Assembly (NCBI GenBank): GCA_030248225.1
Contig: JASANE010018513.1
Location: 33,702 to 97,701 of the forward strand
Source of the DNA: Trileptium ribeirensis
Lineage: Eukaryota; Nematoda; Enoplea; Enoplida; Thoracostomopsidae
Direction of reading: 5' to 3'
Length of the DNA: 64,000 nt
Shown: positions 46,216-57,079 of the stretch, piece after piece
Layout of the letters: each line of letters begins with the position of its first letter
How positions within the stretch are numbered: the first letter of the stretch is position 1
Notes under the pieces: generated by a model
Databases searched by the model: none
Told to the model about the DNA's origin: nothing
The model's input: only the letters and a program-made list of their open reading frames with translations
Program-made: the position numbers and the translations under genes

Positions 46216-46545
46216 ATTCACAGCCATCCGAAAAGCAGGGGAAACTTCGGGGGCCCTGTATTCATTCTCGGTAGCATTTCAAAGTGGGGGGGGTAAATTT
46301 TGCTTAAAAATGCTAAATTTTTTGTAGTCTTATTGCCGTGCATCTATTTTCAAGCTATAAAACCATTAGAAATAGTGGTATTTATTGTTTAAAAAAACAT
46401 TTTGCATATAAAAACATAAATTTTGAATCAAAAATTTTTTGGATTTGGTTGAACAATGGGTGTTTCGGCTGAGTGGGGAGCTGAGATGGGGGAAGTCTTG
46501 CGAACATGGGGATTCGAAAAGTGGAGGTCTCCTCCACTGTGGACA
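46216..46545 (+). mobile_element. TGTCCACAG-family TIR element, copy 3
   Basis: Begins 'ttcacagccatccgaaaagc' and ends 'aggtctcctccactgtggac'. Its interior is collinear with the 28362 copy ('aagctataaaacc', 'cattagaaatagtgg', 'ttcggctgagtgg'). Confidence 0.75.
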
Positions 46546-46944
46546 GAGCAGCCTGAAGGAAAAATATTGCCCCTATCCAATTGTTAGCATCAGTGCTGTT
46601 TTAAGGAAAGCATCTGGTGGTGGGCTTTTAGGATTTTGCATTTTTATTAGGTTTTGAAATGTTATCGCTCTCTTCTCAATATAAGTAGCGAAAGTAAATT
46701 TTGTGTTCTGTAGTAAGTCTTCTGAATTAAAGCCCTTAATTTACTGCTTCTATTTAATTTATGATGGACAGTTGGATCTGGTATAAATTCTATTCAAACA
46801 GAAGTATTATATTTGATTCAGCTTAATACGTGAACTGATTCTAATTGTCATTTTCCACTTTGCCGGAATAATCTAATGGTGGTTGCGATATTGATTGTTT
46901 TAACAGTCTGTAAATTTGTCTGAGAGGTTCCATATAATTTTTAG

Positions 46945-47511
46945 TCACTTGCTGTTTTGATGCTTCATTATTGCGCTGGACTGCAAAACTGCATCGACAT
47001 CGAAGAGGAAGACGCTGATAACCAGAGCGGGGATACTACTGGTTTTAGTGGCAATATTGTCGGTAATAAGGATCCGTTAGAGACACAGCTTGATTGTTCT
47101 GTTTCGAAATGCGACGTCTTAGACTCCGAAGCATCCAGTGTATACGTAAACGATGATCAAAAGTTTCTACATTATGACGTGCCGAATTCCAGTGACGCTT
47201 TAAAACCACAACAGTTGGGCAACGATCAGACTGAACAAAGTCCCAATGGCAAAGGAATTTTGACGGCTGAAAGCGATAGTGCTTTGTGTACCAATATATG
47301 TGATTCGACCGCTACTGCAGCATCGCCAGCGTTTGTGATTGAAGATCGAACAATTTTGCAAGAACATTTTAGTGGTGAACATAATATTGAAACTCAGCTA
47401 TTAGCCGAGCGTTCGAATTCTGCTAGTGCTAAGCATGTGACAGTCTCGAATGAGTTGCCTACCGGTGATAATAATAGCGGAGATTTCCGTAAAGCTCTTT
47501 TAAACAATTAG
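46945..47511 (+). CDS. PDZD8: PDZD8-like gene, terminal exon g (C-terminal helix and acidic tail)
   Basis: The acceptor is 'ggttccatataatttttag'; the frame is phase 0 and ends at TAG 47509-47511, 188 codons plus stop. It starts SLAVLMLHYCAGLQ, NCIDIEEED, matching the recalled human PDZD8 C-terminal block 'LQALTLLMIHYRAGIEDIE' that follows the coiled coil. The remainder is a long acidic Ser/Asp/Asn-rich tail with no domain. An in-frame TAG just upstream (46942-46944) fits the exon boundary. The tail is longer than I recall for vertebrate proteins. Confidence 0.85.
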   Translation, partial: SLAVLMLHYCAGLQNCIDIEEEDADNQSGDTTGFSGNIVGNKDPLETQLDCSVSKCDVLDSEASSVYVNDDQKFLHYDVPNSSDALKPQQLGNDQTEQSPNGKGILTAESDSALCTNICDSTATAASPAFVIEDRTILQEHFSGEHNIETQLLAERSNSASAKHVTVSNELPTGDNNSGDFRKALLNN

Positions 47512-48108
47512 CTGTGTGGCAGTAGCATCGAACAGTCATCTTTCCTTTTACTAATCGTATCTTGATTATTTGTTCCAAGCTTTCAACCGTAATTATTTCG
47601 GGTGCCATAGATCCTTGAGATCGCAATATTTATGCTGCGAAAATAATTTTCTTTGATACCGACACGTCGCAGGCCACTGACGTTTGTTTTCAAAAATTAC
47701 GATGCGTTGTTTGTAAGCCTACACAAAAGAGTAGAACAGCTTTTCGATAGAAAGGCTATGACGTTTGTTTCTTAACGGCTTCAGCATGCGCAGCGTGAAT
47801 GCATTATAATGATGTTTGATGGTGTACCTATGTACAAACACTTGTTTGAACGAACGACTTGTTTGAACGCTTTATTTATTCTTGTTCTTGCTACTTAGAA
47901 CTGCTTCTGGATCAGCGTGGCGTATTCGGTATTACTAGTATGTCTAATATCGTGATAGTAACCAGTATCTCGCATTATAAAAGTGTAAAATAGTTTGTAT
48001 TATTGCGGTTTTGTAAATATTTGCTTTGTATTGTAATAGCAGGAATGGTATATGATCACTGATGGTTTTCGAGCTAGACCTACTAAATGGAAAAATGAAA
48101 TGTTCGAA

Positions 48109-48114
48109 AATAAA
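48109..48114 (+). terminator. Polyadenylation signal candidate for the PDZD8-like gene
   Basis: AATAAA about 600 bp after the stop codon, followed by 'ctaagtgtgtttctttctta', a GT/T-rich stretch typical of a downstream cleavage element. No other AATAAA was noticed between the stop and this site. Confidence 0.5.
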
Positions 48115-48421
48115 CTAAGTGTGTTTCTTTCTTATTGGCGGTGAACAAAATGTTTATACGATTCTTGAGCCATTAAAGGCGTTGATATTTGGTTTTGCAT
48201 TGTTTTTGTAATTATATTGTTATCATGCGAGATGCTGCAGTAGGATACAAATGGTTAATGTTGGTATATTTCAAAAGTTGCTGTCTGTGGAAGCTTCCCA
48301 TGTTGTTGTTTTCGGGCTGGCTTAGTACGATAAATGCAATACGCAGCATATACATTGTTTAACGTTATGCTGCTGGTGGTATCTGCATCTGAACTACGCG
48401 AAAAATGTCCCATATACTGAT

Positions 48422-48757
48422 TTTTCTCAAGTTGCAATTGACAATTTTTTAATGTTTCCTTCCTTTTCACCATTGAGCGAAGAAGCAAACTGAGCTTTGG
48501 TTTTCAATTTTGTTGATGCTACGTGTAGTACTTGCATCTATGCTGCGAAAAAAGGACCAAAATATTTACTAATTTTTCTGAAGTAGCAGTTGATAATTTT
48601 TTAATGTTCCCGTCATTTTCGCCCCTATGGGAAGGGATAAAATTTAGTTTCGCTTAAACTGTAGAAATATTAATTTCTCTAGGTTGCATTTGATAATTGT
48701 TAATGCTTCCGTGTTTTTGCCATTGTGAGAAGAAGTGAAGTGTGATTTGGTTTTAAA
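48422..48757 (+). repeat. Three degenerate copies of a ~80 bp unit
   Basis: 'agttgcaattgacaattttt' (48429), 'agtagcagttgataattttt' (about 48583) and 'ggttgcatttgataattgtt' (about 48682) are each followed by 'aatg.ttcc..c.ttttc.cc..tg.gaaga'. Spacings of about 155 and 100 bp. Confidence 0.65.
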
Positions 48758-50479
48758 AAGGTGCTCAAAAGATCGGGTTGCTTTGTCTGTGTCCTGCTGC
48801 TTTAATGAAAGTTTGAATGGGGCTTGTGAAGTTCAATCTGGCATGTCAGAAAATCACACTGCTTCTACTTGTTTTGGCACGTTTCATTTGGGGGACGTTT
48901 TGGGCGTATTTCGGGTTGCCGCTCACGGGAGATCTCGGACAACACTATAAATTGATAGAGAGACGGAAACCGGACGAACAATAAATGTAACACCGAAAAA
49001 ATAAAATTTATCATCGAACACTAGTAGATCAATTTCTATGGGTGTATTGTTCCCAGTACCCGTCAAAAACGAACCTCTATGCCAAATTCTATCATTGGGA
49101 CTACAACTTTACACTAAATTTTAGCAGCAAAAATAGTCAAATTTTAGCATGTTTCAATTTAATTCTTCGTAGTATGCTGGAGGGATTCCATACGTTATTG
49201 GATTTACCTAATACAATGAAAGCAATTGTATTGACGTGGCATGCGTCTAACACCACAGGCACTAGGTGCTTACGTTAAAATATATTGTTCTATAGATTTC
49301 ATTGTGCTGAAAATGGCAGTAACTCACTTTTTTATTGTATTGCTGCTGAATTATTGTCTATGAGTTTAGAACTGGGCTCAGGAAGCTCAATTTTGAAATT
49401 TTGATGTAATCACTGACCGCAGACTAGCAACGCGCTCTGATCAGTTTCCTGTCTATGCGCGAGTTACTATGTATGTTATAGGGTTCTATTACGTACGAGG
49501 CTACATGTTATTTTGTTTAAATCTGACCATGTGCGAAGATACGTTACACGGTAAACGTAAAAATGATCTGCTAAAAACGAGAAAATTGATATGAGACAGC
49601 GGAGAAAACGTATATAGTTTAAAAAGCCGGAAAAACGCAAATTTTGCAGCCGAAAAGTTGTGGCAGCCTGTGTATTATACGTTTTTAAAAGTCGCTGAAT
49701 AGGTTATCTTGATATCTGTAATAGCGTGAATATATATAGCCCAATAATTTAGTAGAGCCTGGTTTTTCGCACCATTTCCTCTCGCTGTGCGAGTTACGGA
49801 ATACATTATTGATGTTGTTATTTTCACTTGTACAGCTTTGTGATGTTCGCATTCCGAATTGGTTCTAAATTGCTGTGTTGTCTTCGTTAGTTTCTGCAGT
49901 CAGAGCTTACTTTGCACACACAAACTTGAACGGTTATTGTAATTGTAGTGGGTTAATGTATGCGATTTCGGCATTTGTTTGTATATATGTGAACTTAATG
50001 AAAGTAATAAACGTCTGTGATAATATGCACACCAATGTCGTTCATGAAATTTCGTTTATTAAGCTGATTTCAAACAATTTTTAGTTTCAAGAAATTAAGC
50101 TTTTCCCACTCCTCCTTCGTGTCATGGCGTCTTCGTTGTAACATCAGCTATTATAGCTTTATGTGTACTCGTAAAAAAATCCTCAACAACGCAATAGGTG
50201 TAAAGCAAGATATACCGCTATCGGTACCCTTCAAACCTTAAGCTTAGTTTCACAGTTTTGTAACGTTATACTAAGCCTATAACTAAGTCGCTCAAATCTA
50301 TTTTTTCTTCTAAACATATTACATCAGTCATTGTGGATGACTGTAGAGGCTTTCTTTGCTGTCCGACTGCCGGAATGCTAGCAATGCGTATAATGACGTA
50401 GCGAACTGCTTGCCCGAAATCAACACAAGGAACGTTGTCAAATTATCTGTCTTAATAAAATGTCCTTTTGTTGAAACAG
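48758..50479. other. No gene recognised
   Basis: Frames of 69-78 aa (49042-49278, 49875-50084) have no motif. A strong-looking acceptor 'ctgtgttgtcttcgttag' at about 49891 leads into a frame that stops after 12 codons. Confidence 0.35.
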
Positions 50480-50593
50480 GTTGACACAGAGAAGTCTGCG
50501 AGCGTGCAAAAATATATAAGCCCCAGAGTTTCTGCAGGCTTGTTCACCACTAGTAGGCCAGTATCGGCGGACACAGGGAATTTTCAGGACTGA
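50480..50593 (+). CDS. Candidate terminal exon of an unknown gene
   Basis: Follows the acceptor 'tgtccttttgttgaaacag'. 37 codons (VDTEKSASVQKYISP, RVSAGLFTTSRPVSAD) then TGA. The composition looks protein-like, but there is no homology I recognise and no matching upstream exon was identified. It could equally be chance or an alternative 3' exon. Confidence 0.25.
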   Translation, partial: VDTEKSASVQKYISPRVSAGLFTTSRPVSADTGNFQD

Positions 50594-51388
50594 CAGTCCC
50601 ACAAATTACAAACTTATATCGGTTTCGTCGCTCTACTGTATTAACTAACGTGATTAATTTTGGAGTTCACCTGCCTTTCGCCACTAGCCATACAAAGCTG
50701 AAGTTCGTCGGTGCGTTAGAGTTAAAGATGCTGTAAAATTGATTGGAACATCGTGCTGTTTGCGGCAGCGTGGAGGCAAAGACCACGCTATTTTCCGGCG
50801 GCAAACGTAACAAAGCCTTTTCGACAGAACCTATTAAAGTAAGTCACTGAACTTTCTGCAGAAAACATCGCCAGAAAACGTACTATTAGAAAGTCACTGT
50901 CTTTTCATAAAAACTGTGTCTAACAGTCTGACAATGATATCGTGTTAGCTTATTACATGCATCATGTATATCGTGTTAGCTTATTATATGAATCCTGTAT
51001 TACGCGGTGATTCTGATTTTATATCACGTAATTACTGATATAAAATGTTCCAGATCCTTCGTATTCTTACAATAATCACGCTGGCTAACGCCTGATGAAA
51101 TTATATTTGCTTTCACACTGCGCTGTCCCACTTGCGACTTTATAATTTTATGTCACTGTATATATACAGATTTTATGCGTGTGTTAATATATATCGCTTG
51201 CGTGTGGTATTCAGTTAAGTTTTGTTCGATACTAAGTCAGTGTAGGATCAGTGTGGCATTGAGTGTCGAAAATTCCTACCTGTGCAAGCTTTCCTTATCA
51301 GAATGATAGTTGTCAGAGCCCATCTAAATTTTTTTATTATTCGTAGTGATTGATGATATTTCAATGTTATCGCTACATGACTTACTAG

Positions 51389-51592
51389 AATTTCAAGAAT
51401 GTTTCGTGTTCGAAGCGTCAAGATCCGAATTATGAATCAGAAAAAATCAGAAAACACCGAGCAGACCTGAAGAAGCGTAAGCTATGCGTCTTGCCCGCTG
51501 TGAAAAGTAGAACTGGACAACATCCAGAAAAGCCGCGGCCGCAGGCTAGCGGCCGGCTTGGTATGCCGATATTCCAACGTCGGGTAGGAAAG
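51389..51592 (+). CDS. Candidate internal exon of an unknown gene
   Basis: The acceptor is 'cgctacatgacttactag'; the donor is GGAAAG|gtattt. Exactly 68 codons, phase 0 both sides, encoding a strongly basic, charged segment (DPNYESEKIRKHRADLKK, LCVLPAVKSRTGQHPEKP, GRLGMPIFQRRVGK). The region 51480-51590 is richer in GC and CpG than its surroundings, as coding DNA often is. Function unknown. Confidence 0.4.
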
Positions 51593-52663
51593 GTATTTCA
51601 ATCATGGAACAGAGTAAATTTATATCTTATTTACGCTTTTTCTCTACACATGTGTGGTAAATATGGACAATATAGGTGATGTTTTTTTTTTAATTTAGCT
51701 GTTTTTGAAGCTAGTTGCACAGACAAAGTATTTGTTACAATGTAATGGAATCTAAACAGCTTAAACAGCATTATGGTTTTACATGTAACTGTGTAGGGGA
51801 TGAATGCAGGCGCGTCACTACAAAATTTGAACCTGGGAGGCACCCACGCATTGTGAAGATCAAATCATGATATGGTCTGGCGATAGCCTGTTGAAAAAAT
51901 TTTACTGCAGCTGGAAACTACAAGGGTACCAATATCCAACTGGTGGTCCACGATTCCCAAGTGCCCCGTGTCGACGCCCTTGTAAGAATACATAATAAGT
52001 AATGTGCACCGCATATTATGTGTGAGTAAATTTAAAGTCACCCCAACAACCATCCAATTTTGTAATCGATATTGAATCGTAAACCCATGTTACAGAAAAT
52101 AGGCTGGATTTCATTCGTTATTCGTTAACCGAAAATTGGAAGAATCAAATCCAAGTGCCAAAAATTATACCTTTTGTTCGAACAGAATTTCGCGTTTTCA
52201 GTTTACAGAAATTCGGTTCCCTAATGTCAAACCATCTAAATTTGGATAATTCACTGTTCGCGAACAAATTTTGTGTAAAAGTGACATCACAAGCATGTCG
52301 TTGCTGTAGTTAAGCTCTTGGAGTTTTCGAACAAACCGGTTTAAATCAAATTCGACAAATTTTCGTCCTCAAAAATTTGGGTAATTTTACTTGAATATTC
52401 ACGAATACAAAATGGCTAGATTTCGAAAATGACCAGTATGGGCGCGAACAGTTTTACACCTAACTTCAATTGTGCAAAAATCATTCCGTAACAATTACCA
52501 AATAGGATAGTTGGGGTCGCCTTAAGTGTACTCGCGCATTAATGACATTGGAAGATTCGAAATGAGCAATAAAAATTTCGCTCATAATCAGCACAAAAAT
52601 AGATTTTAAGGAAAAACCTCAGGAAGCTTTTGCAAAATTAATCTTGGAGAAGTCCGCTGGCAG
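51593..52663. other. No gene recognised
   Basis: AT-rich; an isolated GTTCGCGAAC at about 52258 echoes the 36.7 kb cluster. Confidence 0.35.
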
Positions 52664-52786
52664 TACTAGCTGAATACCAGCCGGAAATGTCGCTGGCCGT
52701 GACGGCTGTTTTACCGCTCGGCGGCCGGTCGCAAAATTTCACAGCCTTCGGGCAAAACAAATATCCGGCCGGTATTCAACAGTAGT
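52664..52786. mobile_element. Hairpin MITE (~123 bp)
   Basis: Left 'actagctgaataccagccgg' pairs with right 'ccggccggtattcaacagtagt'. The GC-rich centre has 'gctggccgtgacggctg' and 'cggcggccgg'. The flanks give no clear duplication. Confidence 0.6.
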
Positions 52787-53747
52787 CAAGAGTTTATGAT
52801 GCATCGATAATAGTCACGAACCGTTAACTCTGCAGCGGCCTTCTACTAATAGTTTCAGTGGTTGGATGGAACTTGCTGTATTAATATTATGAACGACAAT
52901 ATTCGGTTTCATTATGATGTGTCAGCAATCAAGTCTAAAGTGCGTTCACACTTTTAAACAATTTGCCCAAAATTTGAACGTATTTTTTGCACTTTTGATG
53001 AATTAGATCGTGCGAAAGAAGAACTGCCGTGAAAGAATAGATCTCAAATTTTAAATTATTACGGATTGCCATACTTTTTCATTACAAATTAGACAACAAT
53101 GTTGATCCAGATTTGAGGTCGAGTTTTGAGAAAAATGTTTGAACACGTGAACGCACCTTAAGCCTTGTATATAGGTGTGTGAAATATTACCCGGGCTCAG
53201 ACATTATCATTACGGTTATTATTTGAAAGATGTGGCGGTGCGTTACAGAGTTATGCGGAAGTACTGTGGTTAGTCTGTTGTAATTACCGTTGTTTTACTT
53301 TACAAACGATATACCGGTATGCATAATATGTATCTCATTATTACAAGCTTTAGCTGTTAGCAATTTTACATATTTTTTTCAAATATTTTGTATACGTAGT
53401 TTTGGTATATGTAGTGCTGGAGGATGATTTCAGTGTTTTCTTCTGATCACAAAAATCGGGTCTTTTATTGTAAATTTGATTTTCAGCGTTGAGCGAGAAT
53501 TACTGTCGAGCCAGTGTACGTGATTTGATGACGTCGGTATTTTGATGTTTTTCAGCATAGGTACACCATCCACACAGATAACCTGGACATGGGTTCAGTT
53601 AACTGTGCATGTTGTAAATTTGTTTGGTTGTATTTTGCTTTTAGTATGATTATCCGATATTTAGTAATAATTCTACATTTCACCTTAATGAAATTGTGCA
53701 TATTAATTATTATACTATCATGTAGTTTGACTCATCGTTTTAAATTT
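52787..53747. other. No gene recognised
   Basis: No frame, exon signal pair or bounded repeat that I could support. Confidence 0.35.
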
Positions 53748-54080
53748 TGCAACATTTTTTGTAGTCCTTGATCACGGGTTTTGATATCAACAAAAGCGAG
53801 CACATCTCAGCTAATGCGTGGAGTTGATTATTGAAAATATGTATCTCCAAATTTTTCATTTTGCAACATTTTTTTGTAGTTCTGGATCACGAGTTTTAAT
53901 ATCAACAAAAGCGAGCACATCTCAGCTAATGCGTGGAGTTGATTATTGAAAATATGTATCTCCAAATTTTTCACTTTGCAACATTTTTTTGTAGTTCTTG
54001 ATCACGACCAACAAAAGCGAGCACATATCAGCTAATGCGTGGAGTTGATTATTGAAAATATGCATCTCCAAATTTTTCAC
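53748..54080 (+). repeat. Tandem repeat, 115 bp unit, about 2.9 copies
   Basis: Units start with 'tgcaacatttttttgtag' at 53748, 53862 and 53977 (periods 114 and 115). Each contains 'caacaaaagcgagcacat', 'tcagctaatgcgtggagttg' and ends 'atctccaaatttttca'. The third lacks 'gttttaatat'. Very similar copies imply recent expansion. Confidence 0.92.
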
Positions 54081-54255
54081 ACCGACACCATGGATTGGAT
54101 TGCATGTGAGATCGTAGGCGTAGTTCGAATTGAAATTCGTAAAACAAGAACTTGAAGCCAAGTAATTAAGCGCCGGAAAGAATCTATTAATGCAGCTGTG
54201 TTTGACCGAATTTTACTGTACCATTATTAATATTTTGGTTGATGTAAAATTTCAG

Positions 54256-54285
54256 AAAGATACGCACAGCGAAGATGTTGATTAT
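54256..54285 (+). CDS. Candidate 30 bp microexon
   Basis: 'ttggttgatgtaaaatttcag' precedes and 'gtaagtttgc' follows a 30 bp segment with no stop in phase 0 (KDTHSEDVDY). Both splice sites are near consensus, and the phase equals that of the exon candidate at 51389-51592. There is no homology. Confidence 0.33.
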
Positions 54286-55489
54286 GTAAGTTTGCTCAGA
54301 TGAATCTTAGTGGGTTTACTCCATATCAAAAAACGGAGAACCGGAGTGTAACATTGAACAAACTGCAAATTTGGAATTTTGGACAACATAAGTTTTAAAA
54401 ATGTACGCATGTATTATTCTTTCATCAGTATATATACGACATGGAAAATTGTTTACAGTGATATATTGCACTTTTTTATTTCATTATGTATCAAAACAAG
54501 ACAGGTATGTATTGGTCTATTGTTGCGCCTGTTAAGTACTCTTGCGTTTGGTATGTGTTAAGAAAACAATGCAATAATAAATACCGTTTTCTAAATGTTA
54601 ACGGGCGATCTAAAAATGAAAAATGGTATATCATAAACATGCAGTATATATGCTAAATTTTGGCAAAGCTTGTACGCCCTGGATAGCATTCCGCTTGTCG
54701 AGCTGATAAACGTACATAGCACAGCGGATTTAACAAGAAACAAAGGGGTAGGAACAGGGGTACGTATCTTCTCACTTTTCAAAGTGAGCGATCATCCCCC
54801 TTAAACATAGTTCCTTTGAAAGAAATTCTAATCCAGAAAGAGTTAAAACTAAAAATTTACACTCAAACCTTTTATACTACAATCTAGTTCAACTTCTGGA
54901 TCTTAACACTCCGGCCTCCCTGGTTCTGATTCATCAACACCGAGTATTGCCCAAAATGAGTCTGTACCAGCATCTCTTGAAAAGGCTCTAACGTCCCCTA
55001 GTTTTATTTCCCTCACCTTCAGTCTTCCACTTTTATTACCCAAACTGCACTATTCCGCTTAACGCTTGAATTATAAGTTAAGCGCAAACAATTCAGTTGT
55101 TTTTGGAGTACTTGCCCAAGACCTTAGGATCCTGGAAAAACGAGCTAACAATCACCTAAAAAGTTGCGGTATTTTTGGATTTAGCTAAAATACTAATCAC
55201 AATGTGATGGATTAATATCTAAATTCGGCTTTGTTCCACTTGTGCACAAAGGGACGTTTAGTTTTTTACGTTTATTCCTCGGGTTAAAAATGAAAACGCA
55301 ACGCTTCATTTTAGCACCATACGACTCAGCTTGTTTGAGGGATTCAGTAAATCTTCGTTAAATACATTTGGGACAACGATTTTTCGGTTTATTCACGTTC
55401 CCTAAAAACGTTTAAACCAAAATGTTTTTCCAATAAATGCGTGATTTTACATGCCATTCGATGTTTGACACTCACTGTGGAATATCCAA
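54286..55489. other. No gene recognised
   Basis: AT-rich sequence with short frames only. Confidence 0.35.
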
Positions 55490-55525
55490 AATTATGCCGC
55501 CTTCACGTTATAATGTCCCCATCGT
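55490..55525. repeat. Short inverted repeat, left partner
   Basis: 'ttcacgttataatgtcccca' with flanking 'gccgcc' is the inverse of 58326-58360 ('ggggacgttataacgtgaa' plus 'cgccg'). Together they enclose the Ginger-like element and the GC-rich island, and may be the ends of a larger element of about 2.9 kb. Confidence 0.5.
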
Positions 55526-55560
55526 TTTGAATTTTTTAACCCCTGAGCTTGTGACTATAC

Positions 55561-56799
55561 TGTAGCGATGTTGCAGGGTAATACTTCCCCCCGTGTAATT
55601 CTTCCCCCCGGAATAATTACACTAGGGTAATTCTTCCCCCCTATAGTCCAGTGTAATTCTTCCCCCGGGGGAAGGATTACACTAGGGTAATTCTTCCCCC
55701 CGAGTATCCAGTCAATTCATACAGTGTAAAACTTAATGTTTCAGATTTTTAGTACAGATAAATGGGAAATGAGTGATTCTATTGTAACGTTCTCGGATAT
55801 CAAAAAATATCTAGCTGGCAAACTGTCTGGTAATAATGAAGAGCGACCTTTCGACTAGACCCTGGCTTTTTGGATGGTAAGATGAAGACATGCGCTTTTC
55901 AACTTTATTGAGCAGCAGCATACTTTCAAGAATGTTATTAATAAATTCACGACCTTGGTCTGACGAAACTACAGCAGGAAAACCCATTCGTAAAAATATG
56001 GTATACAAACTGTTTGCGACTGTGCGAGCAGATTTATCTTTTATAGCCACGGCTTCAGGCCATTTGGTCATAATATCAACAAGAGACAATATGTACCTGT
56101 TTCCCTGTAAACTTACTGGCATAGTGATCAGATCAATTTCAACATGATGCCACGGCGCTTCTGCTGGCAAAGGATGAAGTAACGCAGACTCCTTGTCGAA
56201 TCCAGCGGGATTAGCTAGTTGGCACTTAGGACATGAACGCACATAACTTTTCACATCCTCATAAATTTTATCCCAATGATAACTTTGTGCAACTACTGCA
56301 TATGTCCTATCACGACCAAGGTGTCCTCTGTTGTCGTGACACTGCCGTAGTACTTCAGCTTTTTGTGCTTCATCAGCAACTAGCTCTTTTTCTTTTCCTT
56401 TTATTTTGATCTTGAGCTTACCTTCACTCAGCAGAAATCGGGACGCCCGAGCTCGCAACTTCCGTTTCATATTTTTCAACTCTTTCGCTTCAAAACTAGA
56501 CCATTTTGAAGGAAACAGCTCTTCATTATTACCAGACAGTTTGCCAGCTAGATATTTTTTGATATCCGAGAACGTTATAATAGAATTACTCATTTCCCAT
56601 TTATCTGTACTAAAAATCTGAAACATTAAGTTTTACACTGTATGAATTGACTGGATACTCGGGGGGAAGAATTACCCTAGTGTAATCCTTCCCCCGGGGG
56701 AAGAATTACACTGGACTATAGGGGGGAAGAATTACCCTAGTGTAATTCTTCCGGGGGGAAGGATTACACGGGGGGAAGTATTACCCTGCAACAGCGACA
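55561..56799 (-). mobile_element. Compact Ginger-like DNA transposon with ~283 bp TIRs
   Basis: The arms 55561-55844 and 56518-56799 are near-perfect inverted repeats. The ends read TGTAGCGATGTTGCAGGGTA and, from the right, TGTCGCTGTTGCAGGGTA. The outer 150 bp of each arm contain repeated 'ggtaattcttcccccc' words. The centre encodes a gypsy-type integrase, the hallmark of GINGER (Gypsy integrase-related) transposons. The arms extend into the 5' end of that gene, so both ends encode the same N-terminus. 'atac' and 'gtat' flank the ends, making them part of the inverted repeat and not a direct duplication; no clear target duplication is seen. Confidence 0.8.
55811..56626 (-). pseudogene. Integrase-type transposase, C-terminally replaced by TIR sequence
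   Basis: A single open frame of 271 codons. An H2C2 zinc-binding module lies at about residues 95-140 (HDNRGH and, 29 residues on, CPKC), followed by a DDE core: first Asp in HHVEIDLI (about 162), second in SSDQGREF (about 217), Glu in YHPKSQGLVER (about 253). All catalytic residues are present. After GLVER the frame runs straight into the left TIR read backwards (SLFIITRQFAS then stop), so the C-terminal part of the integrase is missing; Ginger and gypsy integrases normally continue well beyond. The start lies in the right TIR. This is probably a deletion derivative with an intact catalytic core but doubtful function. Confidence 0.82.
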
Positions 56800-56803
56800 G
56801 TAT

Positions 56804-57079
56804 TAAGGGTCACGCCATTACTGTATATATATTTCATGAGGGTCTTCGATACACCCTATAGCTAATGCATTAAAACATTGCGCTATCTGCAATACCGCGT
56901 AGCTACCTGTTTTCGCGGAATAAGGGTGTCATGAGTACCATCTATAGCTTATTTGATATATTCAACATGCATGTTACTAAAAAGCCGTTCAGTAGAGAGG
57001 GCACCGATACCATTTTCGTTTATTATGAAATCTTTGTGACATTACTGAAACTAACAGATATGAACACATATGCAAACGA
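56804..57079. other. AT-rich spacer
   Basis: No feature apart from a run of open frame that continues into the GC-rich island. Confidence 0.35.
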
